Below, piece by piece: positions 48,563 through 59,134 of a stretch of 64,000 bases of DNA. Position numbers and translations under genes: made by a program. The stretch is from assembly GCF_005239225.2 (NCBI RefSeq), contig NC_133301.1, forward strand, positions 5,295,157 through 5,359,156, read 5' to 3'. The DNA is from Populus alba. Taxonomy: Eukaryota; Streptophyta; Magnoliopsida; Malpighiales; Salicaceae. The notes beneath the pieces were generated by a model. That model was not told the origin of the DNA and did no database searches. It worked only from the letters and a program-made list of their open reading frames with translations. The first letter of the stretch is position 1, and each line of letters begins with the position of its first letter.

Positions 48563-50298
48563 TAACTACCTCCTTCACCGCAAACAACTTCATCCATATC
48601 TTCAGACTTGTTTAGCTTCTAACTAAGGAATGATGTGACACTGATCGGAGAAATGCTTAATTTTTATTGGACTTAAGATATGCATGAAGAAACTATTTTC
48701 ATTCTTTATTTCATCCAGCATCATCCAGCTGGTAATTGGAAGATGCTGCTTGAAATTGGAGCAAATCATTTCTTCTTTTTGTGTAGTCATATTGTTTGAT
48801 CTGTTTTAAGGAGTCATCACTCGCGTTGTATGTTTTTTTATGGAATTATTACTGCCAAATGTCTTCGTCATCATGTTTTCATTGTTCAGTTTTTAATTTC
48901 AGCCTGGAAATGGGATTCCAAGAAGAAAATGTGTATGCCATTCAAAAGGTTACACAGACTGAATTTTATTTTCTCCGTAAGATCAAGAAGCTCTCCAGTT
49001 CCAGTCCATAATAACACAGAAATAGGGAGTGACGAGCACCTGGTTGGCTAATAAAGAAGTCCATGCTCTGTTTATCAAAATCAAATATGCCAAGGAAACA
49101 GGTTACATATGTTCTCTAATTACAAACTTCAGCCTAATTCATAACCATGAACTCTCTTTTTTTATCCATAATCATCATAACATACAAGAGGGGAAAGAGG
49201 GCTCATTAGCATAAATCTCAAATGTTCTATCTCAAAAGTAATTGCAAGAGACCAAAGAGGAAGAAATAGGCGATAGGAGAGGTCAATGTTCATTTGGATT
49301 TTAGAGAGGCGGAAACTAGAGGTGGAGGCTGCCGACGCTAAAGATTGACAGATCAGGGCGATAGAGACTGGAGATAAAGGGTGTCAGTGTCTTCCGTTTT
49401 AGACGAACCGACTTTAGTGGTGGATCCTGATGAAGCCCTCGACCAACTTAAGAAAATAAGTATTGATTTTGGTACCACACCGAGCAGTCAACTGAATTTA
49501 CTTGCAGCGACAACTGTCTAGCTCGGAAAAATAGAACCATGGGAGAGAACAAGAGAGGGGGGAGGGGGAGGTGGCTGCTGTGCTCTGTAGTTATTTAGGG
49601 TTAGGTGAAACTTCCATTTATGCATATTTTTTAACCTTTAATTCAAGTTTGGTTCAACTAATTCACTTCAATCGGTTTTAACTTTTTTAAACCAAAATCA
49701 AACTGGAACAAATATTTTTTTAATTTTTGAATCGGTTTGTTTAGATATTTTCTTTAATCTTGGTTTAGTTTTTCAATTGGTTGATTTTTTTTTAAAACAC
49801 CCCTAATCTTAGCGGAGACAGAGAGGATTTATTCTCTTGTACCTCTTTAAATAAAAATAGATTTATTTTATATCTTAATCTTCATTATTCCAACAAAATA
49901 TTTTTCATTTTTTTTGTATTTATCCTGTAATTAAGGGTGTTTACAAAAAATAGACTCATCTGTGTTATTTACATTATCTAACCTAATTTGACTTGTCCAA
50001 GTTAGATAATGTAGTTATTTATGGATGATAATAAGTTAAAAAACTTAATATATGGATATCATGAGTTAAGCGCGAGGTGGGATTTTTAAAACTTACTCAA
50101 CCTGTATAATCCAATGTAGATAACTTAGTTTTTAGTGTAAATAATATTTTCCCTTCTATCTTCATTATTTTTCCTTTCTCACCCTCGCACTCACAACCAC
50201 CCTCATTCTTTTATCTCTTTCCCTTCAGTTCTCTCCTTCAAACTTCATATTCTTAGTTATTTATCAATTTTTTGTCTTTTACCCATCTAATCGATGCT
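48563..50298. other. Intergenic
   Basis: No gene recognised, and no further P-protein exons seen. 49240-49560 is purine-rich and slightly more GC-rich, without a readable protein. Confidence 0.55.
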
Positions 50299-51171
50299 AC
50301 ACAATATTAATAGGGTGCACACTAGTGGCAAATACTCGTGTTTATGACTTATTTAAATTTATCAGGCACAATCACTGGATACTCTCGAGATTGACTCGTT
50401 TGAATTGCATACTAAAATATATAAAAAGGCTAGTCTTAAACTCTTACATATGTACAATATTATAAACTAATCGCTTTCTCATATAATGTAAAAGGATTCA
50501 AGATAATAAAATAACTACAAAACATGTTTATTTTTCTTCATTATGAATTCTGTGATATATTAATTTGTGTTTCAACTTGAAAAAAATAGATAAAAAAAAA
50601 ACTATATTATATCCAATAAACCAAAACACATCACTGTGTTACGATGCAAAATAAAGTATGCCTACATTGCAGTATGCGTAGCTGCCATGGCTGCAAATCT
50701 AGAGTTTCCTTCACGTATTAAAGGTTGTTGGCACCTTTTGCACCAGCACCCGTATTAAAAATATATATATATATTTCTTATGGATTTTGCCCTTATATAG
50801 TTGTTATTTATTTGTTTTACCATTCTACTGTATGTTTTGATAATATTTCCATTACAAGACGCATGTTCAAAATCTGTACATTCACTAATAAGATCAATAT
50901 TATATGAAAAATAAAAATACATGATAAATAAATTAATTGAGAAAACAGAACCAATAAAAAATTATTAGAAAGTAAAATAAAGTGAATTAGCATCTAACAG
51001 AAAATTTATAGGAGAGTTAGCTTAAGAGATTCAATGACAATGTGTTGTTACTAACTCACATTGAGTAAATATGCATATTTTGCCTTCATTTAATGAATTA
51101 TTAAATGAGTATATAATAAAAACTGAAAAAATGTTATGAATCATTGAAAATTCTTACCTCCTCTCTAGGTC

Positions 51172-51180
51172 TATATATTA
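51172..51180 (+). promoter_or_regulatory. Likely TATA box of prolamin-like gene A
   Basis: TATATATTA within GGTCTATATATTAACC, about 75 bases before the ATG. The same sequence lies at the same distance upstream of the other two gene copies (reverse strand, about 60380 and 62505). Confidence 0.6.
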
Positions 51181-51247
51181 ACCTTACATAATCCTCATTT
51201 TAAAAAAATATCCTTGAAACATTTATCCATACCTGACATCCATTGTC

Positions 51248-51673
51248 ATGGCAGCTAGAAATAACCTTTTCATTTTTACGGCTACGCTCTTTGCTGTTGT
51301 GGTGATGCTAAATTCTCCAAAACACACAAATGCCTTTTGGAACCCATCAAAGTATCCCGAACCAGTTCCGGGATATTTTAAGGTTTTGGATCGATGTGAA
51401 AAGCCCCTAGCAACAAAATTTCCATCTTGTAGTAACGCAACCATGGCAGCAATATTCAAGAAAAAACATATTCCCAACAAGTGTTGTCCCGAAGTCACCA
51501 AGTTTTCAAAATTTTGCTACCATGCTTTAGGGTTGTTTGTCGCCACTACACCGGATTTCATATTGACCGTGCCAGAGTTTTTCGAACGGACTCAAAAGGT
51601 TTACGATCATTGTCTTCGAGTAGTTCAATCACCTTCAAAGCCTCGCCGTGGTCGTAAGAAAATAACTCAATAG
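51248..51673 (+). CDS. Secreted six-Cys prolamin-like (DUF1278/ECA1-type) protein, copy A
   Basis: Single exon, 141 residues. An N-terminal hydrophobic segment (residues 7-22, FIFTATLFAVVVML) with a likely cleavage site near HTNA marks a signal peptide. The mature part has six cysteines at 50, 61, 79, 80, 90 and 122. The C-x10-C-x17-CC-x9-C-x31-C spacing is close to the prolamin-like domain of EC1/ECA1-type proteins, and the CC pair is diagnostic. The C-terminus is basic (KPRRGRKK). Family members are small secreted proteins, many expressed in egg cell, central cell or other reproductive tissue; the function of this one is not known. The ATG follows a TATA box by about 75 bases, and AATAAA lies at 51741-51746. 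The protein is identical to copy C. The last Cys spacing is longer than in EC1, so subfamily is uncertain. Confidence 0.85.
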   Translation: MAARNNLFIFTATLFAVVVMLNSPKHTNAFWNPSKYPEPVPGYFKVLDRCEKPLATKFPSCSNATMAAIFKKKHIPNKCCPEVTKFSKFCYHALGLFVATTPDFILTVPEFFERTQKVYDHCLRVVQSPSKPRRGRKKITQ

Positions 51674-51740
51674 GGGTGCATTTGTACTCTATGTTCCTCA
51701 CATATAATTATGTATTCTTTTTATCGACGATTAACACATG

Positions 51741-51746
51741 AATAAA
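51741..51746 (+). terminator. Polyadenylation signal of copy A
   Basis: AATAAA 68 bases after the stop codon of the prolamin-like gene, conserved in all copies of the block. Confidence 0.55.
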
Positions 51747-51773
51747 ATATATAATTAATTATAAATACCTCAA

Positions 51774-52149
51774 CCTCTTGATATTATTGTCCTTTTTTAA
51801 TTTATTTTAGATGGTTTTTGCTTTGGACTAGAAGTTGTTGATAAGAATATGCTTAATTAGTTGAGGCAAGTTTACATGTGTAGACAAAATTGTTTTTTTT
51901 GTGATAGAGGACAAATCATCTGTTTATATATATATATATATAAACAGTGATAGGTGGTCTTGTGTCACTTAATAGTAAATGGCACATCTGGCCTGCATCT
52001 TATAAGCACAAAAAGTTTCATAGCTAAAAATTGCAATGATCGTCAGTAGGATGCATTAATGTTATGAACTGATAGCCTCGAAGAAGAACCAAGTTTGATT
52101 CCACATGGGAACACATAGTCATAAATTAAGAACCAATAGTCATAAAATA
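51774..52149. other. Intergenic with AT palindrome
   Basis: 51920-51947 is a perfect 28-bp palindrome: CTGTTTATATATAT and its reverse complement. Otherwise no feature. Confidence 0.55.
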
Positions 52150-52670
52150 ATAAAATAATATGAGATGGTATAATTAAATATGACTTGATTAAAATATATT
52201 TTAAAAATTAAAGACTAGAATATAATTAATATTTGAAATATGTTTATAGACTTAGAAAAATCAAGTAAGGACTTGATTGAATTAATTTCTAAAATTATCC
52301 TAAATTAATATTACTCAAGGGGCAAATTGATATTTTTGTCAATTTATAAGAATTTTAAATTTTTCTATAAATAGTAAGTTATGCCTCTTATGTTTTAGTG
52401 CTTGTTTGTTAGATAAAAATTACAGAATAGTAAGTTAGTACTCGAGGCATAACAATTTCTTTCTTTTAAATAGAAATTTAGAAAATTTCTCATTAGTGGT
52501 TCATATGGATCAACCCGGTCTTATAAATAATTATTCAAATTCGAAGAAGATTAGATCTTCTGTTAATAAATCCCTAAACATCTCTAGAAATATCTAATAG
52601 GATCCTAGGAACTCTTGAATAATTTTTATTTATTTATTTATGTTAAGTGTATAATAGTTGGAACCCAACA
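52150..52670 (+). repeat. LTR (3' part) of a non-autonomous LTR element
   Basis: Ends GGAACCCAACA immediately before a primer-binding site. It shares a series of phrases with the remnant at 20095-20700. The left boundary is not determined. Confidence 0.65.
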
Positions 52671-52671
52671 G

Positions 52672-52684
52672 TGGTATCAGAGTC
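52672..52684 (+). other. Primer-binding site (tRNA-Met type)
   Basis: TGGTATCAGAGTC lies one base after the LTR end, with one difference from the usual TGGTATCAGAGCC. Confidence 0.75.
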
Positions 52685-54600
52685 TACAATTATGGTTATT
52701 GATGGTATGCTTTAATTGTTATTAGTGTTAATTTTGAATTAATTTTATGTGTAAAATTATTTTTCCAAAATTATTTTTTCTTTCTTGATTGTTTTTAAAT
52801 GAAACTGTACTATTTCGACCAAATATGGCCGGATTTCTATGAATCTGGCCGGAATCTAGTAAATGTTTTTTTTTTAAGAAGAGTTCATGATCAATGCACC
52901 TCCACCAGCTGTATTGCCAGGTGATGGCGCGCCTGGCCTAGCTCACAGGCTAGCACGCCATTGGCTGGCGAGGTAGTAGACCATGATTGTTGCCTCACTA
53001 TCACCTGCCCAGCAACAGCGCCGGGGGCTATCCCTCACGCTGCTGGCTATCAGCGATAACGGTGGCTGTTGTTGCACCAGCCAATGGCACTGGGCAGAGA
53101 GCCCAGTGTCGACAGTAGGGAATTAAAGATGAAGGGGGCAAAATATTCAGCTCTTGGGTCACGTATAATATATTAAAAAAGGGTTTTTTGGGGCAATTTA
53201 TGTATTTACCCCTACCTTTTATTTCTTGTTACATTTTGTCTTTTGTAATAAAATTACAAATTTACCCCTCATATAAAATATTGATTCTACATTTTAAAAT
53301 GGAAACACAAATTAAATTAATTATGGAATTAATTTTCCTAATAGTATTAGGATTGAATTAAAATTTTTAATTTAAAATTGAAACACAAATTAAATTAATT
53401 AGGATTTAATTAAATATTGTTTAGAAAAATGGTTTCTTTAAAGTAAAGAGAGTTTTGAAAGCAAAATATTTTTATTTAATTGATCCTAAAATAGTTTAGG
53501 ATATTAATAAGAATTTTAATATGATTAATTCTCTTATTAAATTTTGAAAACAAATCAATAAAATAATCTATATTAAATAAAATTTATTAAATTTGGGAAA
53601 TTGTCATATTCGATTTGAATTTAATATTGTAAGTGTTAGAAATATTATTTTAAATTGCATATAAAGCCAATGATTAGAATTGCAACATGTAATAATTTTA
53701 TTATGAATATATAAAATGTGTTATGCATGATGGGTGATTATAGACATTAAAAACTAATGTGATTGTGTTATTATGGTTGAATGTTTATAATTTTTATTAA
53801 ATAGGGTTTGTGTGTCTTGTCTAATCTCTATTTTTTCTTATGGGTTATAATTGTTTTCTCATCTAACTCCCGCTCGAATGTAACTTGAGGCTTTTTAATT
53901 AATTATGTAAATATTATATAATTTATAAATGTAGAAATTTAGATAGAAAATTTATTTTATAATCCAAGATGAAGAAAAAAAAATGGCGGTGAAGGATACA
54001 ACCATGGTGCTCACAAAGGACTTGTGAAGATTTGCAGTAACTACCTAGATTTTGACCACTTAATTCCCTTTGATGGCTTGAGAAAATTAGTTTAGATATG
54101 TCCATAATTATCTAATTAGAATAACATGCTAGGGGTGTATATTTATATATAAATTGTTATGCCATGTTATGTATGGGACTCAATTAAATGATAATGAATC
54201 TCTCATTAATATATTAAATACATGTTAAGAATATGAGTAATTGTCTTTCAATTTTATATGCATAAAACTATAGTTTTATTCATGAATAATTTGCTGGAGT
54301 CACTTAAGGTTACCGTTAATAAAAAATATTTAATGCTATAAAATTAGGTTCTACTTAACTAACCTTTATAATTTGGATGAGTCACTAATGATCATATGAG
54401 ATTAGAGACATGAGTTAAGCAAAACATATAAGATATATTTAGATAAAAGATTGTCATCTAACTGATCTAGGAGTCACATAGAAACATGATTAATAATAGT
54501 ATCAAAGTTTTGTGTTAATATTATTGATGGATCGATTGCAAATTGTTATTGGATCATTTGTTTTCATTGCTGGTATTGCTAGATAGGAAAATAAAAAGTT
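52685..54600 (+). mobile_element. Internal region of the LTR element, non-coding
   Basis: No gag or pol frame is visible, so this is a non-autonomous or gutted element. 52890-53130 is a GC-rich island (CCAGGTGATGGCGCGCCTGG, CAGCAACAGCGCCGGGG) with several short inverted repeats. 53295-53405 has an ~82-bp direct repeat (GAAACACAAATTAAATTAATTA twice). No matching 3' LTR was found, so the right limit is approximate. Confidence 0.5.
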
Positions 54601-55150
54601 TGAGTATATAGCGAATTTATGGTGAGAGTTTAAATTCAAGAAACTAGTTTTTTATTTGAACAATACTTTGATATATGTCAGTCAAACTGTGGGTTTTTTT
54701 TATGAGAATAATTGGTATTCAAGGATTCTTGTTTTTTCTTTCTATGTTTTATTCTTTTTTATTGGAGGTTCATTGCACACAAAATATTATTATTTAGGAA
54801 AAAACTAAATATTACAATCTTCTATAATTATATTATTTTCTAAACTTGTATGAACACTAGTCAAATTAATTGTTGGACAACTAATTTGACTAGTATGCGT
54901 TTGTAATGACAAACTAAACAATTCATGCTCATTAATTGGTATGGTTTGTAGCAATATTTGGATAACTATACCAAGTCAACATGATATTTTGATTCATAGG
55001 TATCTTGATTGAGGATTCAATCTTGTATGTTAAGTTCTCCATAAATAATCATTATTATATTATATAGATTGTAAATACCTTGTTTAAAATCATCCTCGTG
55101 GACTGACACACATGTAGCCTATTCCTATAAAGAAATAGAAAGAGCTTCCG
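54601..55150. other. Intergenic, nothing recognised
   Basis: AT-rich; no supported feature. Confidence 0.5.
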
Positions 55151-55158
55151 TCGATAAA

Positions 55159-55343
55159 TTTTTTTTTTTTGGATTCGAGGAAACCCCATCCCCTGGAAAG
55201 CGCACTTTGTGGGCTCGGGTGAGTGAGTAAAACTCCGGCTGTTCCAGGCTCTTACAAGAAATGCACGCCCTGACTCGAACTCGAGACATGCTGTGCAGAT
55301 CTCAAATTATTTGTCACCACGCTACGTCCCTTGGGGACTTTCA
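55159..55343 (-). mobile_element. tRNA-derived SINE, copy 2
   Basis: Minus-strand copy of the family at 8322-8498. A-box-like TAGCGTGGTGAC, B-box-like GAGTTCGAGTCAGG, internal CACAAAGTGCGCTT, and a poly(A) tail at the left. Target duplication TCGATAAA at 55151-55158 and 55344-55351. It is better preserved than copy 1. Confidence 0.9.
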
Positions 55344-55351
55344 TCGATAAA

Positions 55352-55789
55352 CGTATGATGCTCCCTGATGAAGTCAGCTCCGAGCTAATAAAGACCAGTT
55401 ATTAAAGTGACCCAACGCATAACAAGATATTGGATTTGATAATTTGCTTTAAAACTTGTAAAATAAATAGCAAGAGAGAAACTTTCAAAACTTAATTTTA
55501 TTGAATGATAGTTGATGACCACGTGCATATAAATAGCCAAAATAGGAAAATTAAAAATCACCCACAAATCCAAAATAAATAAGAAAGATGTAATTCCTCA
55601 ACAGAAACAAGCAAGTTCTGACATTTTTGTGATCACCACCAAGCTTCAGGTCTCTTAATTAGCCTTTTGGATGGATGGAGCCATTCAGGCACTTGAATCA
55701 AATATTATAGTTTGTTATAAAGGTGATTATTTTTAGTTTGATTTGATTTTTATTTATAAAAACAACTAAATCAAAATTTTATAAAACAT
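55352..55789. other. Intergenic, nothing recognised
   Basis: No supported feature. Confidence 0.5.
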
Positions 55790-56130
55790 ATATAGAAAAA
55801 TTGAAAATGGTTCTAACCGACCGGTTTTGGTTTGATTATTTTAAATTAAAAATCAAAATCTAACCAACCAGTTTCAATTCGGTTTGATTCGGTTATTTTA
55901 TATTAAAAACTTAAAATTACATTGTTTTTTAGATTTTTTAGTTTTTTCCAATTCGATTTAGTTTTATTTATTTCTTAACTAAACCGGTTCGGTTCGGTTT
56001 GATTTTTTTTAATTTTAGGCTTATAAAACTAAACTAAACCGAATTTTTTTAAAATATTTTAATCGATTTAATCAGTTTATTTTATAATTTATTTTTTTTA
56101 ATTTATTTTTTTTTAGTTTTTCACTATCGG
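55790..56130. repeat. CGGTTCGGTTT-type dispersed repeat
   Basis: Repeated GGTTTGATT(C)GG words in plus orientation (55830-55990), followed by the inverse AACTAAACCGAATTT near 56030. There is a related but weaker block at 49630-49800. The layout suggests imperfect inverted arms. Confidence 0.5.
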
Positions 56131-56840
56131 TGTACCGATTGTTATACTTAATCCTAGTTGGTTCCGAAACTTTTGTGTGTCTGTCCTTTCTAAATCGAAT
56201 CTAATCTATAAACTTATCAGCTAAACATCTCATAGCACAAAGGGGATCATGCGTGATACCTCAATGCTTGTAAATATATAAATATATATATAAAAGAAAC
56301 TATTTAACCGAAAGATCTATAAACTTATCTCTAAGTTGAATACACGGGCTTATGTTCCAATCCTGATTCCCTTAGCCCACAACATTAAATTTAATACTTT
56401 TCTTGAAAAACTGTGATCATAAATATTAGAGAATGAATTTACCTAATAATTTTAAATATTATAACTTAAATAATCAAGCGATCACGAATTCAAATTTTAT
56501 AATTTTTATTTTATTTGATAAAAATTAAACATAATAAAATATATATATATGTTAAACTCAAAGAATTTTTATTTGATAGGGTGTATCAGAGAATGATCTC
56601 ATTTAATAATTTAACCTATTAAATTAAGATAAATTTTTTATAATAAATACATGTGAAATACAAAGTTCACTCTAATTTAGGTTTTTTTAAATAAAATAAA
56701 ATAAAATTCTAACAGATACAATTTTGGAATCTAAGTAAAAATTGTTTAAACTAAGGGCTTCATAAATTCAAAATATCTGCAATATTGGCTTTTGTCTCTT
56801 GTTACCCATTGTACTTCAGTCTTTCTTTCATTCTTTTTTC
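56131..56840. other. AT-rich intergenic
   Basis: No supported feature apart from short (AT)n runs. Confidence 0.5.
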
Positions 56841-56844
56841 TGTA

Positions 56845-57130
56845 TTCAAAGTTAGTCTTAGGGGACGCGTGGCCAGTTTGCCAAGGAAGGATGCAAAGTC
56901 AATCCAGGAGGATATGTGGCTGGCTAGCCCACCAAAGGAGGAAACAAGGTCTATGCACGGGGAAATGTAAGGTTAGGTTAGTCTAGGAAGACGCATGGCT
57001 GGTCCATAAAGAAAGGACACAAAGTTAGCCCAGGTCTATGTACGAGGGAATGATTGACTGGTCCTGTTGGGGAGGATGCACACTCCTATAGACGTCTCGA
57101 CTGCAATCTAGGGAGGCACGCAAGAGAAAT
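56845..57130 (+). repeat. GC-rich degenerate repeat patch
   Basis: Words such as GACGCGTGGCCAG, GGATATGTGGCTGG and GACGCATGGCTGG recur (first spacing 47, then about 79), together with TATGCACGGGGAAATG / TATGTACGAGGGAATG. It differs in sequence from the 47-bp arrays at 1190, 7405 and 26605 but has a similar composition and feel. Confidence 0.55.
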
Positions 57131-57174
57131 CAAATTTCTTCCCTCACCAGCATAACTAAAAATATATGCCTCGT

Positions 57175-57365
57175 ACACTTCAAGTCTTGGCCTAGCGGTT
57201 AAAGGAACTTGTTCCCTTCCTCTGTATCCTGGATTTAAACCTCACTGTGCACGTCTGTCACCCTCGCGGTGCCTTACATGCTCACTGGGTTTACAGGATG
57301 TTCAGTGAGCCGTGAAATTAGTCGTGATGCGCGCAAGCTGGCCTGGACACCCACGTAAATATATA
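57175..57365 (+). mobile_element. tRNA-derived SINE, second family
   Basis: A-box-like TGGCCTAGCGGTTAAAGG, B-box-like GGATTTAAACCTC, a body with CACCCTCGCGGTGCC, and an end CCTGGACACCCACGTAAAT followed by (AT)n. This is a SINE layout with a simple-repeat tail. The target duplication is unclear (possibly CTCGTA). Confidence 0.7.
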
Positions 57366-57379
57366 TATATATATATATA

Positions 57380-57740
57380 TACTCGTAATTATTAGAGATA
57401 TATCTTAACCTAACCTAGATTTATTTTCTAAAAGTTCAAGTTTTATAAATTTTAACGTCACTAGAAACTTACATAGTTATTAACTTCAGGATCCATGAGA
57501 TTAGTCAAGGTACGCGCAAACTCACTGGACACCCACGTTATATGTGTGTGTGTGTGTGTGTGGGGTGTGGATCAATTTGTGCGTACTTCAACAAATCACA
57601 TAGACCTCGAAGTTAATAACTATGTAAGCTTCCAGTGATTATGAGAGGACTTAAACTCATGACCATTAAAAGATAAATCTAAAATATGATCAGATGAACT
57701 ACCCCTTAAAATTACACGAGGCATATATATATACCTGGCG
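57380..57740. repeat. Truncated SINE copies forming an inverted repeat
   Basis: 57490-57540 repeats the 3' end of the previous SINE (GAGATTAGTCAAGGTACGCGC, GGACACCCACGT), followed by (GT)n. The left arm ends TTACATAGTTATTAACTTC (about 57470-57488) and the right arm starts GAAGTTAATAACTATGTAA (about 57608-57626), with further inverted similarity out to 57390 and 57720. The outer right arm resembles another tRNA-like SINE on the minus strand (GAGTTTAAGTCCT). Confidence 0.6.
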
Positions 57741-57949
57741 TATTTTTTGGGAAATTTATTAGCTAAGAAACAAGGACATGGACACAAGATAACAGTACAC
57801 CACAATATTGTTATGTATATAGGTTAATTTATTTGAGATAGTAAAAACTCTATAGAAAATAAATAAAAAATAAATCATGTAGTGTATCTTAACTAATCTA
57901 ATAGTGAAGGATAAAATTGAAAAAAAAATCATTTAAAAAATTAAATGAA
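57741..57949. other. AT-rich spacer
   Basis: No supported feature. Confidence 0.5.
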
Positions 57950-58560
57950 AAAAAAATAACATATCTGATCGGTGGGTAAATTTGTCAAATGTGTGAATCA
58001 GGTAATCCAAGCGATGCTGGAATTATAACTTGTTTTTTTTAACTATATGATAACAAAAATAAACAATCGTAAAATTGAAAACCAACTCAATACCGAGATG
58101 TATTTTTGAAACCATGATAACCTCATAAAAAACAAAATGAAACCAATTATAAAGCTGAATTCCCAATTAATCCAATATTTATGGATAGAATCGGAAAAAA
58201 ATTTTATTAAAAAAAGTTAAACTTGCCAAATCCATGAACCTCCAATCAGCCAAATCTATGAACAGATCCATGAAATTTATAAAGTTTAATAATATGGTTT
58301 TTTTCTAAAACTATTTTTTTAACTACATAAAAAAAATTGACGATAAAAAGTCAAGTTCAATTAAAAAAAAAATACCCAACCAAACTTGTAAATGAGAGCA
58401 ACTTAGGTTAGCTTGATAAACCCACAAACTATGTTAAATCTATAGAAAAAAAAAACGAAACAAATTACAAAACTCAATTCTCAACCATCATAACATTAAA
58501 ATATGAAATCAACCAAAATATTGAAAAAAATTCAATAACAAAAAAAAGGCAAAACATTAT
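57950..58560 (-). repeat. Degenerate dispersed repeats, minus orientation
   Basis: Reverse-complement versions of the 9460-12000 units: TGATAACCTCATAAAAAA, AATTATAAAGCTGAATTCCC, TTAATCCAATATT, ATAACATTAAAATATGAAAT. Confidence 0.6.
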
Positions 58561-59134
58561 GGATTATTAATGTAATCAACATTGCAATGAGTATGAGTGA
58601 ATAATGATTTCCCCACATCCTTTAATATATTTTTATATATTATCTTTCATCTTGTATATATCTAGAATAATTCATTTTTCAAATGAATTTGTTAAATTTA
58701 TATTTAACTATATGATAGTAAAGTAAAACTCAATGTTTATATGTACTTAATATTAATTTTCCATTGGTTATTAACTATAAATATTAATTGCAAATAAAAA
58801 ATATTATATTTTTAAATTAATAAGGATCCTCAAACCTCCTTCCAATCCAAAAGGGAAAAAGTTTTCCTCACCGCACTGAACTTATGACTGAACTTATAAA
58901 ATAGAGGTAGGGGAGTATGATCCAAAATTAATGAATAAAAAAATATTAGAATTATGTTTGGTTAGAATTCATGTAAGAATGTTTATGGATATAGTAAGTC
59001 GAGTTTTAACTTATAATTGTATCCAAACTAACCCATTCAATTATTTTTTGGATCTAAATGGGTTGGATAAATCGGGTTGGGCTAAAATTTTTATGGATAT
59101 TGCAACTATCCACAGGTTAGGTGTATTAATTCAA
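58561..59134. other. Left flank of the tandem array
   Basis: AT-rich. A 76-codon plus frame at 58931-59161 runs into the first array unit and has no recognisable domain. Confidence 0.5.

Larger units (their letters stand above)
50299..51773 (+). repeat. Segmental duplicate block A (inverted relative to B and C)
   Basis: 1475 bp near-identical to the reverse complement of 59785-61266 and 61912-63390. The left edge is at ACACAATATTAATAGGG; the right edge is at ATACCTCAA. It contains prolamin-like gene A with about 950 bp of upstream and 100 bp of downstream sequence. The 0.65-kb spacer present in the tandem units is absent here. Confidence 0.92.
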
